Under the pieces are notes generated by a model. That model had not been told where the DNA came from and did no database searches. It saw only the letters and a program-made list of their open reading frames with translations. DNA of 64,000 nt from Castor canadensis (Eukaryota > Chordata > Mammalia > Rodentia > Castoridae): contig NC_133386.1 of assembly GCF_047511655.1 (NCBI RefSeq), forward strand, positions 173,249,146-173,313,145, written 5' to 3'. Both the position numbers and the translations under genes were made by a program. Positions 38,461 through 51,789 of the stretch are shown piece after piece (the stretch's first letter is position 1; the number at the start of each line of letters is the position of its first letter).

Positions 38461-40958
38461 AATGTTAGTTGATAGTATATTTTTATTCTCCTGCAAAGGT
38501 TCTTTGGATCATTTAGAATCTGGTCACTCTAATGAAATGTTGGCTTTTTAAAAATTGTTTTGGCCTTGAAGTCCTCTGTAGATCACATGTTATTAATTGC
38601 CAAATACTCTCTTGTACTTAGGATTTTTAGTTTACTTGGGAGTGTCCTCCAGGCTTGATTTCTTAATAATCCTCTTGTAGGTTATTAAACCAAGTGAGGA
38701 AATGGTCCCTGAGAAGGATTGTTATCAAAGCTGTGAAAGCATGACTTTCTTTTCCTCAGACCATGGTGGTTTGTAGCTGCAGCAACTTGCCCTGCTTATG
38801 AGATAACCCGGGCAAGTGTTTTATTTATCATGGCTGTTGAGGTATGTGTAAGAACAGCAATCTGAGCAACCAAGAAAATTCTATGCATAGGAACTAGAAG
38901 GGAATACTTTTGACCTTCAGCTCAGTGAATGAAAACCACAGGTGACTACATTCAGCATGACAATTACTTGTTAGAGAGTTGTCCCATTTTGAGTGGGGGA
39001 TAACACCGAAGCCAAAGCTTGCTTATTTCAAACAGTTAAGAAGGCTGATATTGGGATATAAAGCAAGCCATACAGGGAAAATGGATTATTGATATGCAGG
39101 GGTTTTCTAAAACACTTGCTTTTAAACAGTAAACTTAAGAAAAGTTTTCATTGTCATCTGTTGGCTTCATCTTAAGGCTGTCACAGGGATTTTGGATTCT
39201 CTTGAGTGAAAATATGATTATTGTGGAATAAACAGAAATGTTTTCTTGGGCAAGATATAAGGAATGGATATATTGTTCATTTTTATAGCTTAGCTCAGGG
39301 TATAAAAACAGTGATAATGTTCATTGCTAAAATGAGACCTCTTTTTGTAACACAGTCAAGCATTTGTGTATTTAATCTTTAGATTATCCGTTTTAGCTAG
39401 ATGATTTACATATTTAAATAACAGATATATTGACAGTGTTTTGGCATTTCTGCCATGCTTAGTTTTTAAAATTTTACTTTGCTGACTTGAATGTGTTTTC
39501 ACTGGACTAGACTATTGAATCTCTTCCACAGCTTTAATATGACTATATTAGTCATGTCTTAGTTTTAAAAAAAGCATTTAAAAAGATTATACTAGATCTA
39601 AAATAACCCACCAAAGACTTTTTCTTGAAATAGACTAGACAAAAACAGGCAGATTAAAAAAGTAAGACGCTATTCTTCAATTGAGGGAAATTTCAAAGTC
39701 AACACATTAAAGATTCTTTTTAAAAGGCAGAAGAAATATAAGAGCAATACACTTATACAGTTTTCCCAGCCCTATGCTCACATTCCTCAGCAGGGAGATT
39801 TTCATTTATTCACTTTGAAGCCAGGACATAGTTGAGTATCAAAAGAGGACTAATGGTGTGAGGTCTGGGTTTGTAGTTTCCTATGTCTGAACTGACTTAT
39901 TTTTCTTTCCAAAGAAAGCTAGTGTATGCTGAAGCATTAAATCTTACTGATCAGCATTGCCCATGTTTCCTGATTGCTCCAAAATAGCAAGCAACCTTAT
40001 GTCACTACAGTCACTTAGTGTGTGAATTAACAGTATTTTGCACGGTTAATCAGGTTTGAGGCATACATGATTTGATTTTTGCTGGCAGTAAAACCAGGAT
40101 AGGTCTTTCTTCCTATACTCATGCCAGAGAAGCATTTGTGTACCAAGATTAATAGTGCTCTGGAGGCTTGGGAATTATTGCCAGAGCCTGAGAACAGGAA
40201 GGCCCACAGTTTCCAAATTCTGTCCCACCCCTGCTCCACCTAGATACCTTTTCATCTGTAACTAACCCACTGCTGAAGTTTACAAACATAAGTTCCCATC
40301 TTTTAACATCCACAGAAATGAAGGTATTGGACCTACCTGAAGGCCAGAGGGGCTGGTCACCCCTTTCTGAATCTTTGCCGCTAAATCAGGTACTAAAATC
40401 AGCACTTGGGAAAGATTCACTATGACTACTATGACCGTGGCAAGCAGAAGGCTGATGGTAGGGTGTGTATGTGTGCCTACAGATGTTCTCATGAACACTG
40501 ATCTAACGGGAGCAACTGACTGTGACCCTTTTTTTTTTTTTTCCCTCTTTGATGGTTGAGGGAGATATCCACCAGAGTGTACTCTCAAGACTTAACTATT
40601 TCATTACTAACAATAGTGAAAATACAAGTTACTATCTGTTTTTAAAGATGAAAAGAAGAGCCTGGTTGAAATCTGATTTGTTAAAATTAAAAACATTTTA
40701 GAAAAACATAAAAATGAATGTAACACTCTGGTTTAAATAAATACTATTGTGAATAAAATGGAATCTTATTTGTCCTTGAGCAGACACCAGAATTGCTCTT
40801 CTGTGGTCTCCTTTTCTTTAATACAAGCTCAGAAGGAAGTTCTAATTATTGGAGGATCTCTATCAATTCATGTCTGGCAGCTTTGTGTAACTGTATAGTG
40901 TAATGTACAGTGTACTTGCAGTGACTGTACAGTGTAATGATTATGAAAATGGGGCGCA

Positions 40959-41352
40959 GGATGATAGAATGTAGTAATCAGAGGCAGGCAATCTGGGTTT
41001 GAGTTTCAGTTCTACAAACTCAGTATTTGAGTGATCTTTTCAAGCTTCATTGATATTGTTTCCTCTGCTAGCTCTGCCATTTTTCCAGGTGGAATCATTG
41101 TCACCCTTAAGCTTGTTTCTCAATCTCTGAGATGGAGATAATAGAAACATATGCCTCAAATGATTATCGGGAAAAGCTTAAGTGAAATATTATAGGGAAA
41201 GTCTTCAGCTTTCCGCAGTGGTCTTGTTAGTAAAACTACCTTTATAATTTCTAATAGTTGCATAGGATTTCATTAAGTAAGTTTACCTAACCCGCCCTTT
41301 TTGGTCCATGTGACTTGGATGATAGAATGTAGTAGTCAGAGGCAGGCAATCT
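40959..41352. repeat. 36-bp direct repeat pair (40959-40994 and 41317-41352)
   Basis: Both copies begin GGATGATAGAATGTAGTA and end GAGGCAGGCAATCT, with one mismatch. The first copy is the start of a MIR. Confidence 0.9.
40960..41200 (+). mobile_element. MIR SINE, partly duplicated downstream
   Basis: AATCTGGGTTTGAGTTTCAG and CTCAATCTCTGAGATGGAGA fit a plus-strand MIR. Its first 36 bp recur at 41317-41352. Confidence 0.6.
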
Positions 41353-41675
41353 CTAAAATGGGGATATCTACCTTACTGTAAGGAATGATGGGTATATAAT
41401 ATGTCATATATGAAGTATACACAGTAAACCTTGTCTAATGATGATAGCGCTATACATACACTTTCAAAAGCAAAAATTTAAGATGTATTTTCAGGGTTGA
41501 CTTCTTTTTAAATGGATATATAGCTTAATTTCTTGGTTGGTTCTCATCATTTGAAATGTTGGTCCATCCTTTTAAAAAGCATCATCATCTCTTTTAGTTT
41601 CTGCCATAATGATTTTTGTTTGTCTACAGGAGGATATTTGGCTATTTCCATAACCTCTAAATGTTATTATTGTTA

Positions 41676-41760
41676 TTACCATTTTTGGCAGCATAGGGAG
41701 TTTGAACTCAGGGCTTTGTCCTTGTTATGCTCTATCACTTGAGCCAACATCCCCAGTTCT
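41676..41760 (-). mobile_element. ID-type SINE fragment
   Basis: GGGAGTTTGAACTCAGGGCT, then TATCACTTGAGCCAACATCC; antisense ID unit. Confidence 0.7.
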
Positions 41761-41928
41761 ATTAATCTATTATATAATGATTATAATACTTGCAACTCTA
41801 GCAATAATGGGAGCTCTGGTAGAGTCGATACATTGTATATCTCTATAGTAGATGCAAAATAGAAACCATGGACTGGTTTAGGCAAATATTTTAGCCTTTG
41901 GATTTTACTAACATTATAAAACAGGCAA

Positions 41929-42022
41929 TTTTTTTTTCCTTTTGATGATACTGGGGTTTGAACTCAGGGCTTCATACTTTCTAGGCAAGGACTCTACAAC
42001 TTGAGTCACTCAGCCAGTCCTA
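41929..42022 (-). mobile_element. ID-type SINE fragment
   Basis: ACTGGGGTTTGAACTCAGGG and CAACTTGAGTCACTCAGCCA, antisense ID unit with a poly-T start. Confidence 0.72.
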
Positions 42023-42089
42023 AAATAGGCAGTTTACGTAGCAATTAGTTGCTGATTTGGTTACTGGTCTCCTGAAGAGACTGGAGATT

Positions 42090-42734
42090 AGTGCACTATT
42101 CCTCCTTCATCCATGGTTTCACTTTCAGTTCCCTGTGCTCAGCTGTGGTATTAAATGGAAAATTCCAAAAATAAGCAATTCATAAGTTTTAAATTTCATG
42201 CCATTGTGAGTATTGTGATGAAATCTTGATTTCATTCTTCTTTCTGTCCTTCTCAGGGCATGAATCACCCCTTTTTCCAGCATATCCACATTGTATACAC
42301 TACCCACCTTAGTAGTGCTTAGTAACTGCCTTGGTTATCATATTGACTGTCATGGTGTCACAGGGCTTGTATTCCATAACCCTTACTTACTTAACAGCCC
42401 AAAAACACTAGAGTGGTGATACTAGAATTTCAGATCTGGAGAAGAGGAGCCATACAGTGCTTCCTTTAAATACCATCTCACATCATCAAAAGAAGGGTAA
42501 GTATAATGAAAGAAAGTATTTTGAGAGAGACAGAGACTACATTAATATAACTTTTATTACAGTATATTAGTAGTTCTATTTTATTATTATTATTGGCACT
42601 TTATGCCTAATTTATAGATTAAGCTTTATCATATGTATGTCTGTATAGGGAAAAACATTATGTGTTACTATGTGCAGTTTCAGGCATCCACTGAAGGTTT
42701 TGCCATATAAACCTCTTGGATGGGGGGACTACTG
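42090..42734 (+). mobile_element. Internally deleted Tigger DNA transposon
   Basis: Left: CCATGGTTTCACTTTCAGTT, then TTAAATGGAAAATTCCAAAA and AAGCAATTCATAAGTTTTAA. Right: CAGGCATCCACTGAAGG and GGATGGGGGGACTACTG followed by TA. The middle has lost nearly all of the transposase frame, leaving a short relic around 42400-42470. Confidence 0.8.
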
Positions 42735-42744
42735 TAGTAAATCA

Positions 42745-42835
42745 TATTGATTGAGCATCTACCATGCATAAAGTCATGTGGAAAATTAGAAAAAAGAAAT
42801 TATAGGCACAGGCCTTGTCCTTAAAGAACATACCT
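42745..42835 (+). mobile_element. L2 LINE fragment
   Basis: GAGCATCTACCATGCATAAA and CCTTGTCCTTAAAGAACATA fit L2 immediately after the Tigger remnant. Confidence 0.55.
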
Positions 42836-44153
42836 GAGAGTGAGCTGAAGCAGCTTTTGGTTGCTGATGAACACAACTTACATTCTTCCCACATTCAGCC
42901 TTTCTTCAAAGTTCTTAGAAGTTTGTCAAGAAATCATATTTAGAGTCTACTCAGCCCATTCTTAGACCTAAGGCAGAATCAAATTCAAACTCCTATTGGA
43001 ATGTATTAATTTGTCTTTCCTTAAATAAATATTGGAGAACTAAAGAATGCAAGTCAGTCTAATTGCAGAATAAAACAACTTTTTTCCATCGGAGAGATAA
43101 AAGACTTTGTAACAGGATATACTGACATGATAATTGTATAAAAAAGGAAGCATAATTGGAAAAAAGATGAAAGACAACTTGAAGGCCTGTAAACCTTTAG
43201 TTTTCTCTTCACACTAGTTAAGGATAGAAAGTTAAATACTTGCCAAGGGTAACACAGGCCTGTGTATATGGTGAGTTGGAGGAGGCAGAGGAGAAGCAGT
43301 TTGTGGACTCGTGCAGTGTACCCCTCAAGCATTTCCACCCTATTTTGTAAGTGGAGGAACAACTTATATTACATTGTCACTTCATAATTAAGAATTGTTG
43401 AAATAAGATCCGCAGCCACTTTTCATAGCATTAGGGTAGGGATAGACAATATTAGGTGATTACTTTTAAAATAAAATATAAATAGTATTAGAAAGGAGAT
43501 GTCTGGCTTTATGAGTAAATAGGAGCCACAACCGAAACTGGCCAAGAAGAGAAAAGAGGAAGGCAATCTACAGTTAGTGTGATGGATTGCCAAGAGCAGA
43601 GAATGACAAGTGACTTGTCATTTTTTATTTAAAGCAACTATATATGGCCACCTGGCCAGAATAACTGGAGTTTTCCTATAAAAGTTCTGTGCTCTCTGAT
43701 TTAAGGTAGACCATTTGCTTTAAAACAGAAAAATTTCAGAGGCGTTCTTGCAATGTTGTGCTAGGAAAAAAAAAACCACTTAAAATTAATTTAGAGAAAG
43801 AGGGAGGTTTTGATTCTTACCTTCTGCCTTCAGTGATAGAAATCGTGCTGGCCAAAAGAAATTTGTATGTATGTGCATGTGTATGTTATGTCGTGTATGT
43901 TAGGTAAAATTGCAAATAGGTTGTTGGAAGAAATTGGAAACTGGGGAAATACTGTATTACTTCTTAAAGCCCATTTGTTATTCCACAGATATATGAATCT
44001 AGAATTAAAAATAGCCAAGAAGTACATCTCAAAAATCTTCATTCTTTTAAGAGAATGCCAAATGAAAGGTCGATTTTATTTGTAAGATCTGGCATTTTGA
44101 AACACTTGGAAATGTATTCCTCCAGGCTGTGTTGATTTAGTTCAGTTGGTCTA

Positions 44154-44190
44154 CACCTGCTCCTAACCAGCTGTGTGGGCTTTGTTTTAC
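44154..44190. promoter_or_regulatory. E-box / RUNX / FOX-like motif cluster
   Basis: CACCTG (44154-44159), CAGCTG (44168-44173), TGTGGG (44174-44179) and TTGTTTTA (44182-44189) lie within 36 bp of unique sequence about 8 kb upstream of the RAG2 coding exon. Function is inference. Confidence 0.35.
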
Positions 44191-45419
44191 AGTAGGCTTT
44201 TTGGTATTGTAAAAGTGTGCTGTGCATCGTGCATGTGACTGACAGGCTCGGGAAGTTGCAGAGAAAGGGATAACTAATTAAGCATGGAGACTTTGTTATT
44301 GTAGTTGTTAGGCAGATAGAATAAGCATTAATGGGTCGTTGCATACCATATGAGGGTGGGATTACATTTGAGCTAATCTTTTATGATTGAAACATTACTG
44401 CATGATTATAGAGCTATAAAGTTGCTTCAGAAACTCTGCTGCTTTAAAGATAGCAGCTTTGTCAGGGGCTTTGAGAAAAGTGTTCACTGAAGCACTCACT
44501 GTTACCATCTCTAAGTCACTGATACAGTTGAGTCTAGGAGATCAGTTGCAATATTTGTAAGACTTTTTTTCTGGATAAATGAAACTAGTCTAGAGGTCAG
44601 TGTGCTTGTAGTTTTGTTAGGGGGTAAAGGTCAGGTGTTTGCAACTATACGTAACTGTAGATTTCTCAAAAAATTAAAGAAATAAAAAATGGTAGTGAAC
44701 AGGCAGTCTTACTGATTTGAAAAACAGTTTTCTTGATTTGTTTTATCAGTGTCTTCTGCAGGTTGCCTGAACATAGTTAATCCGTTTTTTAAAATGATAG
44801 GAAGGGAGTGAGGAGAGGAAGTTCAAATGCTTAACTATTTGCATTTTTCTTTGTTTAATGGAATTAACAGCTGTGTAATTGAAAACAGTCTAACACTTAG
44901 ATGACCTGCCTCAGTGACTCAATGCAGACATTTCTGGACTGACTTAAATGGCTGGGAGGATAGAGAATATTTTGGAGAGATAAAATTGATTTTATGCAGT
45001 CTGCTGATGAACAGAAAGGCTTAATGAATGATAGCCTCAAGAAACCTCATTATAGTAGCTTGGATAGATGAGCAGAAAAGGGAAGCAAATTTTTCAAGAG
45101 GAAAGCTTCTGCTTACTCATCTAATTTTATAAATTAGTCTTTTTCTATCCCCCCAAGCTTTCTGTAGGGGGGAAAGCAATCAACACACCTGAGTTTCAAC
45201 GTTCTTGGTAAACGTTTAATGATAATTCTTTGTTCTTAAATCTCTTTTGCCTTAATTGGCATACTCTTCCTCTTTGTTCCAACTTTTGCCTTTTTAGACT
45301 TTTAGTGTTAAAATAACTATAGAGGCATAGCATTTATCCACAGGAGGCTCCAAAGAAATGAATAGGGAAGTCCTTCTACAAGGCTAACATTTTGCATGTC
45401 TGTAATATAAAAGTCAGAA

Positions 45420-46560
45420 ATTGATATTGGTGTAATCCATAGAATTTATTCAGATCTCACCAGTTATGTATAGTGTCATTTGTGTTTATGTGTCTGTAGC
45501 TCAGTGATATCACATGCAGTCTTGTGTAACAACCACCATAATGAAGATATTCAGCTGAATACCAAAGACTTACATTACTTCTTGATATCCATCCCATCCC
45601 CTGATCCCTAACCCCAGAAACCATTAGTGTTTTTCCCATCTCTATATTATTTCATAAATGGCACAAAAATGGAGTCATAGGATATGTACATGGACTTTTT
45701 GAGGTTTTTTTTTTTAAACTCAGCATAGTTTCTTTGAGGTTCATTGAAGTTGTTGCATGAATTGAGAATTTGTTCCTTTTCATTGCTTAATAGAATTCCT
45801 TGATGTGGACATGGCATAGTTTTCTTAACCATTCATCAATGAAAGGGCACTGGGGTAGTTTCTAGTTTTTGGATTTTATAAATAAAGCTGCCCTGAACAG
45901 TTGTATATAAGTTCTTGCATGAAAATGAGTTTCTTTATCTCTGGGATAAAAGTCCAAGAATGTAATTGCTTGGTAAGTCCACTTTTAGTTTTGAATGAAA
46001 CTGCCAAATTATTTTCGCGGGTGGCTGATTCATTGTACATCACAATCAGCAATGGATGAATTATGTAGGCTCTCTGCATCCTTGCCAACATTGGGTGTTG
46101 CTGCTGTTTTTTACTTTAGCTATTCTGATAACTATGTAGCGGTATCCCACGGAGTCTTTAATTTGTATTTCTCTCATGCCTAGTGATACTGATCATCTTT
46201 TCATGTGATTGTTTGCTATTTATATGTCCTCTTTGGTGAAATGTCTGTGGATGTCTTTTGTCCTTTTGAAATTGGATTTAATGTTGATATTTGAGAATTA
46301 TATGTTCTAGCTGCTAGTCTTTCATTGCATATGTAATTTATTAATATTTTCTCATAGTCTGTAATTTTTATTTTCATCTTATCATGGTCTTTTACAGGTG
46401 AAAAGCTTTTAATTTTGATGAAGTTCAATTTGTCATTTTTTTTCTCTTCTGGATCATGCTTTTGGGGTCAAGTATAAAAATACTTTAGCCCTAAGATTGT
46501 TTATGTTTTTTCCATTTTGCCTTGATATGCTTTTATTTTTCTTACTCCTATTACTATTCA
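45420..46560 (-). mobile_element. Ancient L1 fragment (ORF2 end/3' UTR)
   Basis: Antisense L1M-like sequence: AACCATTCATCAATGAAAGG, AATAAAGCTGCCCTGAACAG, TCTCTGGGATAAAAGTCC and GGTGAAATGTCTGTGGATGT are recognisable. It is well diverged and sits in IFTAP intron 1. Confidence 0.75.
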
Positions 46561-47872
46561 TTTTAAAATGCTTTTGCTGATTTCCATATTGCTCTAACTG
46601 TAAGGTAACCCTGAAATTGTTCATCAGAGTCATTCCTGTTACCAAGATGGGATGCTGTATAGAATATGTAAATTACACACTTCCTTGGGGAAGGAGGTAG
46701 ACCTGTGTTTGTTAAGGCAGCCATTGTGGGATTTATGTTCATGGTAAGCATCTATTGAACTCACAATTTTAAAATCATACGCAGTTTTTAAGTATGATTG
46801 TGTTCTCCTTCTCTTTTCCTTAAGGTGAGATTTCTGTCAAGGAAAAATGTATAGCTATTAAGACACACCTACTACTTTTAAGATGTCTGTATGCGAGTTG
46901 ATACGGCTATCTTCTAAAGCTTTGTAGTCCACAGTAATCACAAAACCTTCCCCCGCCATCCTTCCTTTAATATTCACTGCAGCGTATTGTGCCTAGGGGA
47001 ATTTATACAGAAATTTAGATGTTTGTATTGTCAATTTTGCTGGTGCTATTGAAGCATTCTATGTCATTTACACTTTAGGAAAGTCTTGTTGGTAGACGTT
47101 TATAACCTGAAGCACAGTGTATTCTTTGATGTTGGAATTGTATAGTCTAATCTTATGATAAAAGAAGAGTAAAGGGATTTAAGTTCTTTTCTATTTTATG
47201 AGATATGTTTTATATTTCTGCCTTCCTCTTATCTCTACCTTTGTTTTCTTGGGTATATTTATAGGTCTTTAAAGCAATGGCTTTATGAGGCTGAGGAGTC
47301 TCAAGGTATTTTTGCATATTGGTGGGGTTCAGAATGTGGTTGGAGGCACAAGTACACTCATCCAGAGTGAGCTTTCTGTGTTGTGTTTAGTTGGCTCCTG
47401 ACTTCACATGTAGCTTAAGATTCACGATCATGAACATCTTCTTACTGTTTATGAAGTGAGAACCGTGTTTCCATTCACTGGCGGAATCACAGATAACAAA
47501 AACTCCACGTGAAGTTTGTTTTCCAAATTCAGTAATTTATTCTCTAGAATTCAACTAGATAAGCTTCAGGTTGCCCTCAATTTAAAGAACCTGAATTAGT
47601 TTCTTTTAAATATGATGTCAAAAACATAAAAAAATCAGAAGACTCAGAATCATTGTAGTTCCATAAAGGAAGAAAAAATTGGTTCAGAACTCGCCCTCTT
47701 TTTTTAATCATATAAGTAATTTTTGTGTAGTTGCAGTGTAATTTGGTCTTTTGGAAGTTTGACCATTTGTACAAATAGGAAAGAACACCTACTCTGTAAA
47801 GTACCAAGGTTGATGCTTTCATTTCCTTAGGCCAAGTGAATTATAGCATTGCAGTACATCCTTTAAAATTTT

Positions 47873-47975
47873 TTTATTAGCCTATATTAGTTGTACAGGG
47901 GAGTTTCATTCTGACATTTACATATGTGCTTACAATGTGTTTTAATTTTAATTAGATTCATCCCCTCCATCTAAC
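47873..47975 (-). mobile_element. L1 3' UTR fragment
   Basis: TATTAGTTGTACAGGGGAGT, then TTCATTCTGACATTTACATA, is antisense L1 3' UTR, an older family than the full-length copy. It directly precedes a B1-ID SINE. Confidence 0.6.
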
Positions 47976-47979
47976 ATCT

Positions 47980-48200
47980 AAATTCTTTTTCTTTTTGGTG
48001 GTACTGGGGTTTGAAGTCAGGGCCTCATGCTCACTAGGCAGGTGCTCTATCACTTGAGCCACTACACCAGCCCTTTTTTGCATTGCGTATTTTCAAGATA
48101 GGGTTTCTGGAACTCTTTGTGGGGCTATCCTTGAACTGTGATCCTTATCTCTGCCTCTTGAGTAGGTAGGATTATAGGCATGAGCTACGGGAGCCCAGTC
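47980..48200 (-). mobile_element. B1-ID composite SINE
   Basis: Antisense: ID part (GGTGGTACTGGGGTTTGAAG, ACTTGAGCCACTACACCAGC), then B1 part (TTTCAAGATAGGGTTTCTGG...GGCATGAGCTACGGGAG). Confidence 0.85.
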
Positions 48201-49901
48201 TAGCAGTGGATTCTTACTGCACAGAACTGTAAAACTTTGAGAGTGGGCTTTGATAGCTCTTGCACAGCACTTTAAAAGTGTGTTATTATTTTCAGGTTGC
48301 ATTGGTGAACCTCACTTTTTTTTTTAACAAATAACCTTTTTTGTAGACACACAGTGTTTTATACTGTTAAGAATCAGGCAGTGCACTTTGAGAGAAGACT
48401 AGTTCATGGCAATTTTCTTCTTAAAACTTACCACTGTTGTCTCTGAAAGTGTTATTTTGTTTGGGTAATTTCATTAAGCATGGATCTGAAGATAAGTATC
48501 AAAGATGTGCTAAGCCATTGGTGATAATTTCATAATAGAGTACTTTAAGAAAGTGTATAGCATTAACTAACTTAGATGATTGTTGGTTTCATTATTTGAT
48601 AATAGAAAACAAAACTTCTAGGAGGTTATATGAGTTTTCTCCCTATCTCTCAGTGACAGGGTAAGAAGACAGCCCAGTTCCTAACCAGGTTCTGAGAGCA
48701 CCTACATATGCTCTCGGTGTTTCCTTCTATGATTGCAAACGTGCTGCTTATGATTCACTAGCAGATATTCATACACATTGACTTATCATCACAATAAGTT
48801 CTAGGTCTTTCATGTGGTTTTGTTACTTAGGTAAGTTTTTCTCTTTCTTTTAGAAAATGACTTAGTGATAAAAACAAAAGAATACATGAATGATAACTGA
48901 AAAAAGCATTGCTTCCTTTTAGGAAACTACTAACATTTGCATAAACCACTTGCCTGTCTGGTAAGTGATGATCTGCTTTGTCAGTCCCTGGAGACCTTTA
49001 ACATTAGGCTATTTTTGTTTTTATAGATAAAGAAAGTTCTATGTTTAAGATAGATGTTTGTTAAACTCTTCAATTAATGACAGTTAGTGAAACTGGATAT
49101 TTTGAAAGTCTTTAAAAAGTCAATTAAAAACTTAAATGTCTATATTGTTATAAACACAGAAAATTTAAGGCTTTGAAGGATTTTGAATTGTGCTGTGCCT
49201 GTCTTGTTAATTACTTGCCTTTGGTACTACTGTGATGTGTTAAGGGAAAATACTCAAAATATACCAACTTGAGAATTGGAAAGGATGCTTAAAGGAACTA
49301 TCACACTTAAGATATCCTCAAGAAGACATTTACAGCAACAGAAATTACAACCTGGCTGCTTGGTTTTTATTCACTGAAGTAGATCACCAGAAATGATTTG
49401 AGGAAGAGATTTATATAATATGTTGTTGGAATTTTGCTAGGCTCCAATTCTGGAAAAGCAGATTAATGTTGAAATTCCTATAATTAAGCATATGCCTTAC
49501 TGATAGTGAAATAATAGCCACCTTTGAGATTATTTTATCAGTATTTATTTAGCCACTGCAAACACAATTTAGTAAACTTTGCATTGCTGACACCTGGCAT
49601 TGTTGCAGATAAATTTGCATAAGTTGTAATTGATGATTTTTCATACATCCAAATTTTCAGGTATAAAGGTCTTATTTTAAGTTGGTACCTAGATACATTT
49701 TTTTATAAGTACTGAGCCTTTTGCAGTACCATGTTTTATATGGGGTTATAATGTATGAGGATTTACCTTAATTTATCATAGGTAACATTAGTGCATTCAG
49801 AGAGTGATCACAGTCATAAGAGATCTTTGTGTGGGTACAGGATGGAATTCTGAGACTGGTCCTCCTCCTTCTCTACCACTACCACCATCATTAATCTTCA
49901 T

Positions 49902-50345
49902 CATGGCTAACATTTAGGGGCATACTCATTTAATACTCATAGCAATCCTGTGAGAGTCAGATGTGTATTTTCATATGCATAGCATATAAATCTCTAGTGG
50001 GGTCTGGGAAAGCACCCCACATGCAAGCTGATTAGTGGTTTTGCAGGGAGATGTAAATAGCCACAGTGACTAGAAAGAATAAATAAAAGTCACAAATGCT
50101 CTCATGTTAATTTGGATGAGATGGAGTATGTTTAAGGTGACTGGCCATAGACTCTCATGTTAATTCAGATCAGGTATTGCCACTAAATGAGATTTTTGGT
50201 ATTTTAGAATTGATAGTAAGGAAATAAAGATAGTACAGCATTATTATAATCCCTTTTTATAGATGAGAGAAAACTGAGGTCCAGAGAGGTTAAGTAACTT
50301 GCCCACTATCACACAGTAAGAAGCAGAGCTGGACTGTGACTAGGT
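49902..50345 (-). mobile_element. MIR SINE split by about 270 bp
   Basis: One part at 49902-49965 (TTAATACTCATAGCAATCCT) and the core at about 50236-50345 (AAACTGAGGTCCAGAGAGGT, TAAGTAACTTGCCC) belong to one antisense MIR order. The sequence between does not. Confidence 0.65.
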
Positions 50346-51289
50346 AGCTTTTTGAAATAATAGGCTGGATCTGTATGTACTTAAGTAGTGATGTGCCCAT
50401 GATAACTTGTTAAATTTAAAAGCTATTCAGTGTCTAGCACCAAATAACTCTCATTGCAAAGAAGAACATATAAAATATTGTCCATTTTTGGAAAAAAATT
50501 CTATCATTCTTTATAAACATTACAGAGAAAAATTTAGAAGTATATTGACTACACTCTTGACAGTGTTTACCTTTGATAGATGAGACTGGCAGGGTCTGGG
50601 GATAATTAAGGATGTCTTTAGTTATCATTTGTGTTTGTAAACGATGAATACATATGTAAATAAAAAGTAGAAGAAAGGTTAATAACTGGTAACAGATCTT
50701 GACTCTTGCTTCAGAAAAATGGAAGCTTGCTGCTTTCTATCCCTGCCATCCAGTATAGAGAATCCTCCTTTTTATTGTCCCCCATGATTATACATGCCAC
50801 TTGGCCAGTTATTTTTCTTTTGTTTTCTGTAGATAGTCGGTTTTCTCAAAGCTATGTAAGAATAATATTCCATACAGAGTGAGTGGAGTTTAACAAGATG
50901 AAATATCACAGTGAAAATAAAGTTCAAGCAGTGCAGGATGGAGGCATTGTGTCTTGGCTGACAGGCAGATAGGCGGCAGTGTGCTAAGTGAACTGACAAT
51001 GTACCAGGGCTGCCAGTGATGTGAATGTGATCTTCAGCTATATAAGAAGAGTACAGAATTTAGACTGTGAGAATTAGTTAAACCTCTCCATATCCAGAGT
51101 GTATCCAGAGTCTCAACTTCAGTTCTGGATGCCATATTTTAAAGGGATGAAGGCAATGTGAAATCTTTTTTTAGGTACATTGTCAATACAGGCACAAGTA
51201 TTGACAATCTTGGCCAAGTTCACCTTAGTGTTTTGCCAGCTTATAGCAATATTTGAGTAATTGCTGCTGGAATGAGTGATTTAATTCAA

Positions 51290-51770
51290 TATTGATGGAC
51301 CACCAGCTCTGTACCACTTCCTGAGTGTACTGAATACACAGATGAAAAGATGTGGATTTTGCCTTTCATGGCAGACACATAGTAGAGGGCACATTGTGCT
51401 AAGTGTGACAGTATACAGTGCAGAGGCCGCACAGAGAAATTATGGCTAACTCTTCCTGCAATGGTAGGGGGTGGAAAGAGTACGGCCTTCAGAGACAACC
51501 TGAACAATGAGCTGAGTTTTGAAACACATGCATTTCAGTGAACAGAAAGAGAAGATCAAGAAAGGACAGTATGGCCTTGTTCAGGGACTTGAAAGGATGT
51601 CAAGCACAAGAAAGACTGAAATCCAATTCAACCTCGTGGGCTCAGGGACCAGTTAAGGCAGGGTACAGGGAGACAGACTTAGGCTTAGTTTTAAAAGTTT
51701 CTAATAGAGTGGTCCAAGTGTCAGAGTTTCCATTTGCCAGATGTGTTAAAGCGTGGGCAAGTCAACCATG
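51290..51770 (+). mobile_element. L2 LINE fragment
   Basis: AACCTGAACAATGAGCTGAG, then TTTTGAAACACATGCATTTC, and the phrases before it follow the L2 3' order. Confidence 0.5.
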
Positions 51771-51789
51771 TTAGCCATAGTACAGCAGA

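Noticed and set aside
40280-40588. 102-codon minus-strand frame with a hydrophobic stretch, possible RAG2 upstream exon
   Set aside because: No acceptor/donor pair or known peptide could be tied to RAG2; it remains an unsupported frame.
50062-50100. Cryptic 23-RSS-like sequence: CACAGTG, 23-nt spacer, ACAAATGCT
   Set aside because: Nonamer matches only about 6 of 9; such hits are expected by chance in 64 kb.
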